Origin: Galaxea fascicularis
Taxonomy: Eukaryota > Cnidaria > Anthozoa > Scleractinia > Euphylliidae
DNA: 64,000 nt
Assembly: GCA_948470475.1 (NCBI GenBank)
Contig: OX419339.1
Span: 5,756,685 to 5,820,684, forward strand
Reading direction: 5' to 3'
Shown: one piece after another, positions 11,798-23,600 of the stretch
Position numbering within the stretch: the stretch's first letter is position 1
Layout of the letters: each line of letters starts with the position of its first letter
The notes under the pieces: model-generated
Told to the model about the DNA's origin: nothing
The model's database searches: none
What the model saw: the letters and a program-made list of their open reading frames with translations, nothing else
Translations under genes and position numbers: made by a program

Positions 11798-14700
11798 GTA
11801 AGTACACTAGTCGACGTAACCACCCCATTCAAATTGAAGAGTGCACTTCGTTGCGTATGCTTGCAGTTTTCTTGGTTTGTATAAGCTTACGTAGTAGCTG
11901 GCTTGTGAATTATATAGGGATTGACCTACAGTTCTTGGCTTTAAATGAAAGACAAGAGTTTATTTCGTTCTTCTGGTATCAAATTTTCCAACTTTTACCT
12001 TGCATATGTGCAAATTTCATGTTTTGTCGATCTTACGCTGCGGCTTAAGCTTGTAAGTTTTCTTATATTGCATACGCGTATTTTCGTTTTAACCACCCAC
12101 TCATTTATTTGTTACAAGGTGGTTTCTTAACGCACTAAGAACTTAGAAGCTTAACAATACAGTACAGCATACTTAATACCTTCTCCAGGACAATCGCTAC
12201 GCGGTTTTATGGCAAAATGGGTTTCGAAACTTGGGTACTTGTACTCTATCGGAAGGCTGTAAAAAGCCAAGGATTGTCATATCAGCTGTATATATCTATA
12301 AGGCCATAAAGCGAGATATTTCCCTTCCCTTACATAAGCTTACATAGAGCTTATATTGAAAAGCAAACTCATTTATCGCTGCAACAAAACGCTCATAAAC
12401 CGTATTGGTCGTTTGCGATTGCCGCCAGAGTGTTTTTGCAAATCGAAGCGATGTTGGCTATTTCCTTTAATAGTACAAATCCCTAATACGTTTTCAGGCA
12501 TTCTGCCCGGGGTTCAAATTTCAATACACTCCTTTTTAGCTTTTATCTTATCAACATTTAACAGTTCCGTAACGACTCGGTGATAGGATTTTTCTGAGCG
12601 ACTTCAGGAAGTGACGAGCTCTCGAAAACACAAAAGGCAGTCGTTAGCATATTAATTATCGACACACAGCCGACAAATGTTATGTTGGAGAACGTTTTCG
12701 TGCATTCCGTCGCATTAAAATGAGTCTGGGTCTAAGGTTTTTGCCTCAGAGAGGTGTTTTTTACATTTGCAACTTGGGCTCTATTGGTGAATGTGGGCGG
12801 TACATCATTATCAAATACAAAGTTTAACTTTCTTGCCTAGATTCCATCTTAGCAGTTAATGAATACTTTTGATGTGAAAACATGTGCAAATTGAACCTTT
12901 TGTCCTTCTGTCAATCACACGTTAATCTCTCGGGAAAGGATGTGTTTTGAGGTAAAAGCAATGCTCAAGAATATTCTGTTAGCTGCCCCTTGAGATCAGC
13001 CACTTCCGAATTTCCCTCATTTTGATTGACATGAGATCTGACATAGAAATTGCATTGAACTGCTGGTAGCAACTATTAACCCAGTGACCGTGCAAGCCCC
13101 TTAATTTCTTGATCTTCACTCACTGGAAGTGTTGTAAGTTTGTGCATCTCAGATATGCAGAATAATTTCCACAGAAAAGTTTCTAATTGCACCAGAGAAT
13201 GGTTACCGAGCTGTTGGTGTAACCAGATATATGTGGATAACATTTCCAAGACAAGTGCTTTTTTCATGGCTGTAAAACAACAAGTTAGATAATGTTGTCT
13301 CTTTTGATGAGCAGTGTTTTTCAATAAGCAGATGTATGAGGAGAGATAAGAAATCCTTTTGTTTCATCATATTTTTTCCATTTGATTTTACAGTCTGATG
13401 CAGTAGTAATGAAACCTTTCACATTTCATTTGAGTGTTGTGTTCAAAGGTTGAGAAATATCACATTTTGATCCCTTCCATGTCATGTTTAGTTATCTTCT
13501 TATAGGTTTCTTAATTCATTCCTTCATAAAGTGGTCTATATATAAATTCCTTATGTGGGCCAAAGAAAGTGGCTTTGTTAAATTTGCATCAATGTGAATT
13601 ATATAACAATGTAGCATGTGGCAAATAGAATGCAAGCCCCTTTTAATTTCAGAGAAGGGTCTATTATGACACTTTGCTTTGTCCAGCACAACCCACTGCA
13701 AAATGTTTGCAATTTCAGTTCTAATCAAGTCGCCCATTTCATTAAGCATTTTAATGGGTAAAAAGGAACCAAACCAAAAAAATCACTTAACCACTTACAT
13801 GTAATAAAGAAATTATGAAGGTGCTTTGCTTGGTTAATTGCATTTGATTTTGTGGAAGATGTCTCACAAAAATACAAAATATATGAGATGCTGTTAGAGA
13901 AGAATACTCAGGTGGATGTTCACTGTCTTCTACATTTTATCTTCATACCTACATAAATTGAAGTTGCATTTTATATATCAACAAAATTAGGAATTACATT
14001 ACAGTTGTATGTGCTGGCAGCAGTGTAAGCGTGAAGTTGTCCTCAAAGCATATGTCACTTCCAATAATACTTATTTATTACAGATTATTTTTGACAATTA
14101 TCTTTCTGCATTTGAAATTTTGCTTTCATTTCAGAACCATCACAATGAATAATAGTTACAACTTGATTGAGTGACCACTTTGTCATGAGTTACTTATAAG
14201 TGGGACATTAGCATACATGCAATTGCTAAAATTTATCATGTTTATTTTCAAGCTGACAGACTGGTACTCTTTCTTGGAGCAATCCCTTTTTTAACATCCT
14301 TACAAGTTAAAATATTTTTCAATTGTTGTGAGGGATTGTAATACATCTGTTGAGAAAGTTGACCAACATGATGAAAAGTGAGCAACTTTTGTAAGCCTTT
14401 GGCAATTGGAAATCCAAACTACTGAAATCAACACAGTGTTGCAACAAGTATCTATTTTTGGCACCACTTTCATACTTGTAGATATTGCTGTAATAGTTCT
14501 TGGTTTCTAAGATTTTGTTCTCTGCATAATAATGTGTTTATTGGTTGTTGTGGTTTCCTTTGTTAACCTATATCAACCTTATGTGGACATGATGTCTTCA
14601 TTGAATCTGTTAATGGCACTTACAAAGTTCTTAAGAATGAAATTGTCTGGGAGTTCCTGTCTGTGAAATGTGCAGATGAAGCGTTTTATATGAATTTGTT

Positions 14701-17700
14701 GCATGCCTTTATTTTATTGCAGTGCTTAATATACTGGCTTTTGAGCTGAAGAATCCTGAAGTATTTTGGGGTGCTGCGATAGTGACCTTCAATAGTGATT
14801 TAAATTGTTCACTTTTATTTACATATTTCAAGGCTTTGCCCTAAAAAAAGAAGTTGGGCACCCCAAATCTCTAAACCCTTGAAATCAAAGGTGCCCATCA
14901 TATAAGTTTGGTGCAAAACTAGTGTTTTCTGGTCGCCCAAAGGCAAAAGTAAGTCGCCAGGGGTGACCGGGTGCTGCTAGAGCACAGCCCTGTTTTTAAT
15001 GGTTATCCTGGAAACATTCAGTATATTTACTTTGTAGCATAGTTCTAGCTATTGAAAACCAAACTATAAAAAGAACTTTTAACCACGTTGGTTGTATTGG
15101 CCTGATTTCTTTTGTTAAAAATTTGCTGAATCTAGGTCTTAACATCGTGAAGTACGGACAGAATTTCACTTCTGATACTATAGACAGTGTGTGTAGCAAA
15201 GTTTAGTAAAGTTAGAGGGATTTGGATTTTAAGGCCAAAAAGGGACATACAACTGTACCCCCCTTTTGTGGGAAACCCTTCAACTTTGTGTACCTATTGT
15301 GGTGTACAGGGTGGGAATTCTAGAGCCAGAATCAGGATTTGTGGTGTCTAAAATACAGAATCTGTGCAATTAAAATGTTATTGTTGCTGGCACATGTTAT
15401 TGTTTTCTGACTCATTTTGATGTTTGAAAGTAGTGCTTGGAGGCAGGGTAGTGAAGTGGTTAGGGTGCCGTCTGGTCTTCACATCTCGAGATCGCACCTT
15501 CAAGTCTTGCACCCAACACTGACCACAGTTATTTGACAGCATTCCTAGTATGTTTCATACATTCTGTCATGCCTGTGAATAGCCAGCTGGTCTGTCTCCT
15601 GATAACAAGGATTCATAATTTTTTGATATTTTGTTTTGAAACATTCAGTTCGAATATTTGTTTATCTTCTTGTTATCCTTCATTTCCAACATGGACTTTG
15701 TTCCTCAACTAATAAACTTTTGCTGGTACTAAGATCAAGAATAAAACTTATAGATCCTGTAGTGGTGTTGCAGCTACAAGTTCATGTAAACTCTGGAATG
15801 CATCACTGTTCATTCTTCAGAAAAGTGCTTCATCTTTTAAATCAATTCCTTAGAAAGTCTAATAATAATACACTTTATTTAAAGAGGGTGGCACGGAATA
15901 GTTAAGGCAACTAATAAACTTGTGGCCCTCTACAAGGTCAGCACCAGGGGTGGTCACAGCCAGGGTTCGTTACGTCCCACAGAATTAATTGTGAAGAGTT
16001 GTGAGACGGGACCTCCGGCTTACCGTCCTTATCCGAGAAGACTAGAAAGTCTAACCATTTGCAGATGTCATTGCAAAGGAAGCACTTTCTCCTCAGTTAT
16101 TTAAAGACCCTGAGTGTTGGTCCAGCCGGGGCTTTGAACCCACGACCTCCCGCACGGTAGTCCGGCACTCTACCAACTGAGCCAACCGGTTGGCAGTAAG
16201 CACGACCGACCGGTCTAGCCTGTGAATGCGGACGTATTTCTGGCTGCCTCTTCTCTTGGTGGAGAGAAATGACAGCCAGAAATCTGTCTGCATTTGCAGA
16301 CTATGGGAACTCCTAATTAATTTGTTCTTTTTTTAATTGAATCGGTTTGTGATTTCAATCAGTCTTATTTTAATTATCTTGTCTAACTGGCTTGTTTCTG
16401 CACTTTTACAGGACAAACTGTTGGCCCTAAAGGATTTGACATAAATGTTGGCCCAGTGTGGAAGAAAAACATCACTGGATGTGGTGTAGTTGTGACAATC
16501 CTTGATGATGGCATTGAATACACTCATCCAGATCTTCAAATTAATTACGAAGCAAGGGCTAGTTATGATTTTAATAGTCATGACAGTGATCCAATGCCAC
16601 GATACAGTAGGGACAACATCAACAAACATGGCACAAGGTGTGGAGAACACTGTACATGTAGCTTGCAGTTTTTATTTGTGAATTCAGTGCTGGAAACAAC
16701 AGTTGGTCATTGGACATTGTCCAACCAAATTTTGAAAAAAGTCTGGCCAATTTCACAAATATATGATTGGACATGATGTCCGAACATGATTTCCAAACAA
16801 ATGTAAAAACAGTTTTCAAAATTCCATATTCAACTGTGTTATGCTAATTCATGTCTGGTCAAATTGGTTAAATGTCCAACCAAAAGGACACGTGTCCTGT
16901 TAAAATATTATTTCCAGCACTGTGAATGCGCTTGCACAATGAACAAGTATTGTAAGATGGTAACTTCAATGGAATTTGGTTTATGAGCTATAAACTGCAT
17001 TTTTCTAAGACATTAAAGGTGGCTTAAATTTTATTCTCCATTTTGCCCAACTGCTTTGTATACGACAATGGGAATATCAATCTTTCATTTGGAGTTGTAC
17101 AATCTCTCTATTCCCGCTAGTGTGTTGTTTTCTTCCAGTGAAATGTGATATGTTTACAAATCGTAAATTCTCTAGCAGGATCATGTATGCTAAACAGTTT
17201 CACTGTTTTTTAGCAAGATTTGTTTTAGAGATCGAGATTGTGTTCCTGCACAATGTATTGACTTAGTGTCACCCTTAAACCCTGAGATCAAAATTGAAAT
17301 TCTCATTTGTTGTGCCTACACATTTTGTATGGAAGAAGTGGGGAGAAGCTGTGAAAATATCAAGTAAATGTGTGATCCAGTCCTTAATTCTCGTGACTAC
17401 TCTGTTTTATAAAGCATTGATATTATAAGGAGAAATTTGATGCTGATCACTCTTAGGGTTTAAATGGTTAAACTAAAGTTACATGTAAATCATGTTTGAC
17501 AAAAGGAAAGAGGTGTAAGACATAGTCACACTGGACACAGTTGCAGATCTTGTTTTATTTAATTTATAAATCACGGCCTTGAGCCAAGGACATTCGTGTG
17601 TTCCCCTTACACTGAGTTGGCATGGGCATGATGTTAATCATGCTTGGAGTATTATTTTCATTAGCCTGTGTGTTGCTGAATACCCAGCAAGCTTACTATT

Positions 17701-20700
17701 TGACTGTAGGTTTCCACTTTCTGTACAAAGTCTGGCCAATTTCACAAATATATGATTGGACATGATGTCCGAACATGATTTCCAAACAAATGTAAAAACA
17801 GTTTTCAAAATTCCATATTCAACTGTGTTATGCTAATTCATGTCTGGTCAAATTGGTTAAATGTCCAACCAAAAGGACACGTGTCTTGTTAAAATATTAT
17901 TTCCAGCACTGTGAATGCGCTTGCACAATGAACAAGTATTGTAAGATGGTAACTTCAATGGAATTTGGTTTATGAGCTATAAACTGCATTTTTCTAAGAC
18001 ATTAAAGGTGGCTTAAATTTTATTCTCCATTTTGCCCAACTGCTTTGTATACGACAATGGGAATATCAATCTTTCATTTGGAGTTGTACAATCTCTCTAT
18101 TCCCGCTAGTGTGTTGTTTTCTTCCAGTGAAATGTGATATGTTTACAAATCGTAAATTCTCTAGCAGGATCATGTATGCTAAACACTTTCACTGTTTTTT
18201 AGCAAGATTTGTTTTAGAGATCGAGATTGTGTTCCTGCACAATGTATTGACTTAGTGTCACCCTTAAACCCTGAGATCAAAATTGAAATTCTCATTTGTT
18301 GTGCCTACACATTTTGTATGGAAGAAGTGGGGAGAAGCTGTGAAAATATCAAGTAAATGTGTGATCCAGTCCTTAATTCTCGTGACTACTCTGTTTTATA
18401 AAGCATTGATATTATAAGGAGAAATTTGATGCTGATCACTCTTAGGGTTTAAATGGTTAAACTAAAGTTACATGTAAATCATGTTTGACAAAAGGAAAGA
18501 GGTGTAAGACATAGTCACACTGGACACAGTTGCAGATCTTGTTTTATTTAATTTATAAATCACGGCCTTGAGCCAAGGACATTCGTGTGTTCCCCTTACA
18601 CTGAGTTGGCATGGGCATGATGTTAATCATGCTTGGAGTATTATTTTCATTAGCCTGTGTGTTGCTGAATACCCAGCAAGCTTACTATTTGACTGTAGGT
18701 TTCCACTTTGTTCACAGGTGTGCAGGTGAAGTAGCATCAGCAGCAAACAACAACATGTGTGGGGTAGGCGTGGCTTATAATTCACGCATAGGTGGTGTGC
18801 GAATGCTGGACGGTGACGTGACAGATGCCATCGAGGCTTGGTCTTTAGGCCTGGCCAGAGACTTTATTGACATTTACAGCAGTAGTTGGGGTCCAGATGA
18901 TGATGGGCGCACAGTTGATGGACCTGGCCCGATGGCCAAGAAAGCTTTCAGAGAAGGTGCGTGTATGGAGGTTAAATTCTCTTACATTCTGTTTCTCAAA
19001 ACTCTCACCCAACAATGATTTTTGATCAATTATTGGATTCAAGTTTATCTTGCAGACCAGACTAGTGTAATCTTGTTTAAAATCTAATTTTTGAGTTCAG
19101 TGTTGCCAAAATATTTAGTATCTTGGGCTGAAATTGTTTTTGAAAGCCTTTGGAAACAAAAGCCCAAATCCTTATCACTGTAATTTAGTCTGTAGTCACA
19201 AGGTTTTATACTGGTTAAATAGAAAATGTATTTGTATTTGTGTGCTTGCTTGAAGTTTACTTTTGGATTTAAGTGGCATAATGAATCTTTTAGAATCTCA
19301 GATGAATTCTTGCTCTAAAAGGTTCTCTCAATTTATGACCAGGCTTACGTACAATGATTTTACAGATATTCTCCACCACAGCTACTCAACAAACTTGAAG
19401 TTTTCCTCTTAGAAACAACATTGAAGTAAAACCTTAACCTTTAAATTTTTGTGTCTTCATAATGCTACAGTGTGTTCATTTTTTATCCGTCCTGTTTAGT
19501 GAAAGGTAAGAGTAAAATTTATTTAATGTCAAGGGTTCGTACGCGTCTTGAAAACCCTTGAAAACCCTTGAATTTCAGGAGGCCGATTTCAAGGCCTTGA
19601 AAGTACTTGAATTTCGTTTTGGGTCCTTGAAATTCCTTGATTTTTTTATTGAACAAGATCAAAAAATATCTGCTTTTAAGGCTTTAAAGTAAATGAAATC
19701 CAGTGAGAACAAATGTTCAGCAAAGCAAGGCATTACACTCTGGAAATGCTCACAAATTATGTGATAACCTGTGTTTTCCTTCCCAGTGCTCTCTCTCGTT
19801 AGTCTCACGCATGTATGTTTAGCTACAAGTGCACAGCGCATGTCTGGTTTGCATGTGTTTTTAAGCACTAATTTTCTGGTGTTTGCTTGTTTTGAGGTAA
19901 AATTGTCATTACAAAAAGCCCTTGAAATTTCTAAGTAGGGTCCTGGAAAGTCCTTGAAAAGTCCTTGAATCTTTGGCCTGAAAAAGTGTACGAACCCTGT
20001 ACACAGGGAGTGGTTACCCACTCTCCCAAGTAAGCTTGGAGATTCATGTTAGAAGTGTTTGACAAGGCCAGGCCACGATACTGGGACTATATTCCCTACT
20101 CTTGGTGATCAGTGTGTGCATTCTTTAATGTCGCAAAAAGTTATAATGGACAAGGGTTGCGAGACAGGATCTACATTTTATCCACCTTATTTGAGAAGTG
20201 TACAGTAACTCGCACTTCTGATCAGCTCATTGAGTTGGTTCATTGTGGCACTTGGCCAGATACAATTTACTTTCACCAAAACTTGTATATATCCAATCAC
20301 AGGTATCAGGAAAGGGCGTGGAGGTCTTGGTGCCATCTTTGTTTGGGCAACAGGCAATGGAGGTGGTCACTACCAAGACTATTGCAACTGCGATGGTTAC
20401 ATCACAAGCATTTTCACTGTTTCCATTGGCGCTGTAAATGACCGTGGTAAATCTCCTTGGTATGCTGAACCTTGCCCATCCACACTTGCTGTTACCTACA
20501 GCAGCGGTGAAACACGAGGTGTAGACAAGCAGATTGTTACAACTGATTTGCACCATTCTTGCACAAGAAGTCATACTGGAACATCAGCAGCTGCACCTCT
20601 TGCGGCAGGTTTGTTTGTGGGCTCAGCTGTCATGGATCATATGCTACAAGCAAAACTACAGCTGTAAAGCTTTGACACCCAGTTCAACATTTTGTTGATC

Positions 20701-22269
20701 TAAAAATGTGGCAGCTCATTTGACGAAATGTTGAACAGTGTATTAAGCCATATAGGATATGTTGAAATAGGGCATTCAACATGTTGAATGTTATTGAATG
20801 AAGTTTAATGCAAATAAAGACAAGCTCTATTCTGGTCAAGTTGCTGCAACATTGTGCAGCATTATTTTGTTGAGCAACAAATCTTGCACTTTGTTGAATA
20901 GTGTTTCGTTAGATTAACAATAATTAATTTTGTCAGGCAAAACTTAACTTAATGGGAAATATTCTTTCCTTTCTAATCTGTAATCAAAATTAATGGTAGT
21001 CTTCAGGTGTAAGTTCAAGGAGATGGTAGAAAAAGGTGTAATATTAAAATGTTGCAGGACAGTGTGACTCAGTTGTCATAACAAAATTAATTATTAAAAG
21101 TGAACAAGAGTCCCTTGCACATGCTGAATTTGTTTGCTTGTCCTGCAGGTATCTTTGCCTTAGTGTTGGAAGCCAATCCAAACTTAAGTTGGAGAGACCT
21201 ACAACACCTAATAGTCAACACCTCAAGGACAACTGATCGACAAGACAAAGATTGGCAGAAGAATGGGGCAGGTCATCATGTTAATCACAAGTATGGCTTT
21301 GGTGTTTTAGACGCAGCTGCTTTGGTAAAAGCTGCTACATCTCCGTATTGGAGAACAGCGGCAGAGCAGCACATCTGCAGGGAACAAGATCAAACCGATA
21401 ATAAGAGAATTCCTCCTCGAGGTACCCTGACATCCACTATCATCAGCACAGGTTGCTCTGGAAAGACAAACTGTGTGATGAAACTGGAACACGTGAGGGT
21501 GTATGTCACCCTTACCCATAAATCCAGGGGATCATTACGCATTGTTTTGACCTCACCAGCTGGTACCAGGTCAGAGCTTTTGGCTCCCCGGGATAAAGAC
21601 TATTCTAGTGATGGGTTTCAAAACTGGCCTTTTATGACTGTGTTCAGTTGGGGTGAGAATCCTGTGGGTATTTGGAAGCTGGAAGTCTCTGATACTAAAG
21701 GACTAGATGGAGATTTCAAAAAATGGTCCATTAGACTGTACGGTACTTGTGAAGATCATCGTAAAATCAGTCCAAACGATTCTAAATTGTGCAATCAAAA
21801 ATGCAAGAAAGACTGTGCAGAGCCCTTCAACAACTCATGCCCCAACTGTACCATGTTTTGCCACTGTGACTTTGGAAAGTGTCTACCACTGTGCAATGCT
21901 GATGATGACGTGGATCAGGTGAGGAAAGAATGTCGCAAGAATCCACATGCTGAAACATCAGCAACTGATGATGATGACGATGACTATTACAGTACAACTT
22001 CACCCACCACTGTCATAAGTTTGCATCAAACAGGATTATCAACATTTGTGAAGCTCCTGATAATCTTTATTCTAGTAGCTGTCATTTTAACCTCTGTGCT
22101 AATCATGTGGCATTTCAAAATGAGTCAGAAGGTTTGCTGGTCTAGCCAGCAAAAGATTAACAAACAGATCAACATGCATTCGCAAAATAATGTTGCATAT
22201 TGGCCAGTTGCTGTAACACCTGAGGTCAATAATCAGAACTTGAAAGGACTTGGAAACTTACAAATGTAA
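11410..22269 (+). CDS. Furin-type proprotein convertase (complete, 5 coding exons)
   Basis: Joined exons 11410-11797, 16412-16637, 18718-18956, 20303-20608 and 21149-22269 give 2280 nt, 759 residues plus stop, with every junction GT-AG and in phase. The family consists of calcium-dependent subtilisin-like endoproteases of the Golgi, endosome and cell surface that cut precursors after paired basic residues. Order seen: hydrophobic signal peptide (about 1-20); prodomain with a likely secondary basic site around 79-83 and activation site RTKR ending at R112; catalytic domain with D161 (ILDDGIE), H202 (KHGTRC), oxyanion N303 (WATGNGG) and S379 (HTGTSAAAP); P domain about 456-586; short Cys-rich stem about 587-637; Asp run 660-665; membrane helix about 685-707; cytosolic tail of about 50 residues with YWPV at 737-740. 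ATG has a good context (AAGAAAATGG) and precedes the signal peptide. Closest by eye to furin/PACE4; the Asn oxyanion residue excludes PC2, which has Asp there. The exact paralogue is not settled. The 5' UTR and poly(A) site were not identified. Confidence 0.95.
14829..14992 (+). mobile_element. TIR MITE family A, copy 1 (intron 1 of convertase)
   Basis: 164 bp; ends CAAGGCTTTGCCCT and AGAGCACAGCCCTG are imperfect inverted repeats. The inside carries GTTGGGCACCCCAAATCTC, GGTGCAAAACTAGT and CCCAAAGGCAAAAGTAAGT, shared with the copies at 27229-27393 (inverted) and 39286-39631. Confidence 0.85.
15435..15640 (+). mobile_element. tRNA-derived SINE (intron 1 of convertase)
   Basis: Head with a box A-like TAGTGAAGTGGTTAGGG and a box B-like CGCACCTTCAAGTCT about 45 bases later, the spacing of an RNA polymerase III promoter. 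The body ends in CAGCTGGTCTGTCTCC and a T-rich tail. It does not fold into a complete tRNA, so it is a SINE rather than a tRNA gene. Confidence 0.7.
15860..16194 (-). mobile_element. tRNA-derived SINE family B, copy 1 (reverse)
   Basis: On the minus strand: head GCCAACCGGTTGGCTCAGTT with box A and GGGTTCAAAGCCCCGGC as box B, then a conserved body (CTGAGGAGAAAGTGCTTCC, CACAACTCTTCACAATTAAT) and a TATTATTATT tail. Full-length, nearly identical to 35605-35955. It lies 217 bp upstream of exon 2. Frames at 15922-16293 are repeat translations. Confidence 0.9.
16412..16637 (+). CDS. Proprotein convertase exon 2: start of catalytic domain (Asp and His)
   Basis: Acceptor TTTTACAG at 16411, donor AG/GTGTGG at 16638. 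It begins by completing Gly130 and ends with two bases of Arg205. It carries catalytic D161 in VTILDDGIE and H202 in NKHGTR. One N-glycosylation sequon, NIT, lies at 149-151. The frame continues exactly into the exon starting at 18718 (R-C-A-G-E), the conserved continuation in this family. Confidence 0.95.
16738..17720 (+). repeat. Intronic tandem duplication, copy A (983 bp)
   Basis: Aligns without gaps to 17727-18709 at a constant offset of 989 bases; the copies are separated by 6 bp. Only a few substitutions were seen (for example CCTG versus CTTG near 16897, and ACAGTT versus ACACTT near 17195), so identity is over 99%. Both copies lie in intron 2 of the proprotein convertase gene. Copy A does not end in an acceptor AG: after the shared TTCCACTTT it reads CTGTACAAAG. 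No coding capacity recognised. Confidence 0.95.
17727..18709 (+). repeat. Intronic tandem duplication, copy B (983 bp)
   Basis: Second copy of the 983-bp unit. Its right end falls at TTCCACTTT, eight bases before exon 3, so it contains the probable branch-point region and part of the pyrimidine tract, while the final TTCACAG of the acceptor lies just outside the shared segment. An open frame starting inside this copy (about 18611) runs into exon 3 only because the intron happens to lack stops there. Confidence 0.95.
18718..18956 (+). CDS. Proprotein convertase exon 3: catalytic domain middle
   Basis: Acceptor TTCACAG at 18717, donor GTGCGT at 18957. Encodes residues 205-284 plus one base of Gly285. 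It includes the conserved [25 protein letters not shown] and [10 protein letters not shown] motifs that shape the substrate cleft and calcium sites in furin-like enzymes. Confidence 0.95.
19532..19998. mobile_element. 467-bp TIR element rich in CCTTGAAA (intron 3 of convertase)
   Basis: Ends AGGGTTCGTAC and GTACGAACCCT are perfect inverted repeats. Both arms are full of short CCTTGAAA/CCTTGAAT units. The 120-residue minus-strand frame across it has no recognisable domain. Confidence 0.8.
20303..20608 (+). CDS. Proprotein convertase exon 4: oxyanion Asn and catalytic Ser
   Basis: Acceptor AATCACAG at 20302, donor GTTTGT at 20609. Encodes residues 285-386 plus one base of Gly387. N303 in FVWATGNGG is the oxyanion-hole residue and S379 in [14 protein letters not shown] is the nucleophile. 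Conserved CNCDGY lies at 312-317. No active-site residue is missing, so the enzyme is predicted to be active. Confidence 0.95.
21149..22269 (+). CDS. Proprotein convertase exon 5: P domain, stem, membrane helix, tail
   Basis: Large terminal exon, acceptor TCCTGCAG at 21148, stop TAA at 22267. Encodes residues 387-759. The P domain (about 456-586) has RGS at 513-515 where vertebrate furin has RGD. It is followed by a Cys-rich stem with [15 protein letters not shown] and CLPLC, a run of six Asp, and a hydrophobic helix of about 23 residues (685-707). The tail has a YWPV endocytic-type motif and no obvious acidic phosphorylation cluster of the kind seen in mammalian furin tails. Placing stem, helix and tail in one exon is compact. 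Confidence 0.93.
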
Positions 22270-23563
22270 TCTGTTAGTAATGATTTGCTTATTATTGTAC
22301 AGCTTTTGTATTTTCCTGGAGAGGCAAGGGTACAGTATATTTAGTTTTATGGATAAGATTGAGTAGTTGATAAGAGTAGTTTTTGGAAGTATGAAAGTGA
22401 GTATAAGGGCCAGGCCACATGGATTTTGTCCAGATAGACTGAGTCCTGGCTACTTTGACAAAAAAGCAGTACAATGACCATACTAAAACGGCTTGAATCT
22501 GAATTTTAGTTTATTCTCCATTAATGACAATCCAACAGGTCAGGTGTAAACCATAATCAAAACTAGAATGCTATTTCAGTTAGAGAAAAGTGGTGACCAG
22601 TTACATTGTGGGTGTGATATACAGAATCATTGTATACTGTCAAGCAAACCAAGCCAGGATATACATGTACACTCTGAATAAGTCAGTCAAACCTGACTAG
22701 TACTTACATTGTGACACTTCATCCACAGTTGTAAGTTCATGCACACATTATAATAGAATACTTCAAAGGGAAATGCTGCTTCGTAGCAGATAGACACATG
22801 TTAGAGCCACCTTTGATTGGTGTAACAAATGTCACAGCAGCATTGCATCAAGAGGAAACTTCAAACACAAAAAATGTATATGTATGCAGGATAAAAGTAA
22901 CCTTTAGCTTGTTCTTGTTGGGGGAATTTATTTGGGGTCACATAGCTCAACTGGAAATGAAACCCTCTTGCAACTCCATTGTGTGTGTATATATTATATT
23001 GTTTTTGTATGGATGTTTTCAATGTCTAAATGGTAAGAAGAGTGCAGAAAAAAAGCACTCGGAATCATTCTCTTTTATACAATTTCTTCTCCTCAATGCA
23101 AAACTCTAATCTAGCAGTGATGACAACATGAAATGTGTAAATTGAGCACCATTGGGCATTCGGTGGAAATTATATTCACTTTAAGTACACCAACACTGCT
23201 TGCACTCATAATAGGCTACTATGTTCATTGGTTTGTCCCACAAAGGCAGGTTTCCTTGTGGTCATCTATAACAAATGATGTTGTAACCACTTTCATGATA
23301 TTTATACACTGTAGGTAGAATTAAAACATCTGGCTTGATTATCTGAGCTGGACAAAATAGTGGATTTATTATTGCTGATTAAGCTAGGAGTTTCTATTTA
23401 GTGCTTTGAATGCTGAAATGATTTAGTTGCATGATATTTTGCTAAGTTTTATACAGCTTGTTTGTATCATTAAGTTTCAGAAATCAGATCTACAGTACAA
23501 GTACATCAGTAATGCAGAACCAAAAAGCAACTAAATGCCAATTTTGATGATTGTGAACTTGTA

Positions 23564-23600
23564 TAAAGCAACAAGAAGACTTATTCTTCTTGTTGCTTTA
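23564..23600. repeat. Perfect 16-bp hairpin, 5-nt loop
   Basis: TAAAGCAACAAGAAGA is followed after CTTAT by its exact reverse complement TCTTCTTGTTGCTTTA. It lies 1.3 kb beyond the convertase stop. It is not followed by a T run and the gene context is unclear. Confidence 0.9.

Noticed and set aside
16141..16196. Possible tRNA gene on the minus strand (GGCTCAGTTGG and GGTTCAAAGCC)
   Set aside because: Same head recurs at 35605, 49897 and 53928 attached to a conserved body and tail; it is the promoter part of a SINE, and no full cloverleaf is evident.
18611..19018. 135-residue frame starting with a hydrophobic stretch that could pass for a signal peptide before convertase exon 3
   Set aside because: The upstream part is intron (copy B of the duplication) and the TTCACAG acceptor at 18717 joins exon 3 in phase to exon 2; an alternative first exon is possible but unsupported.
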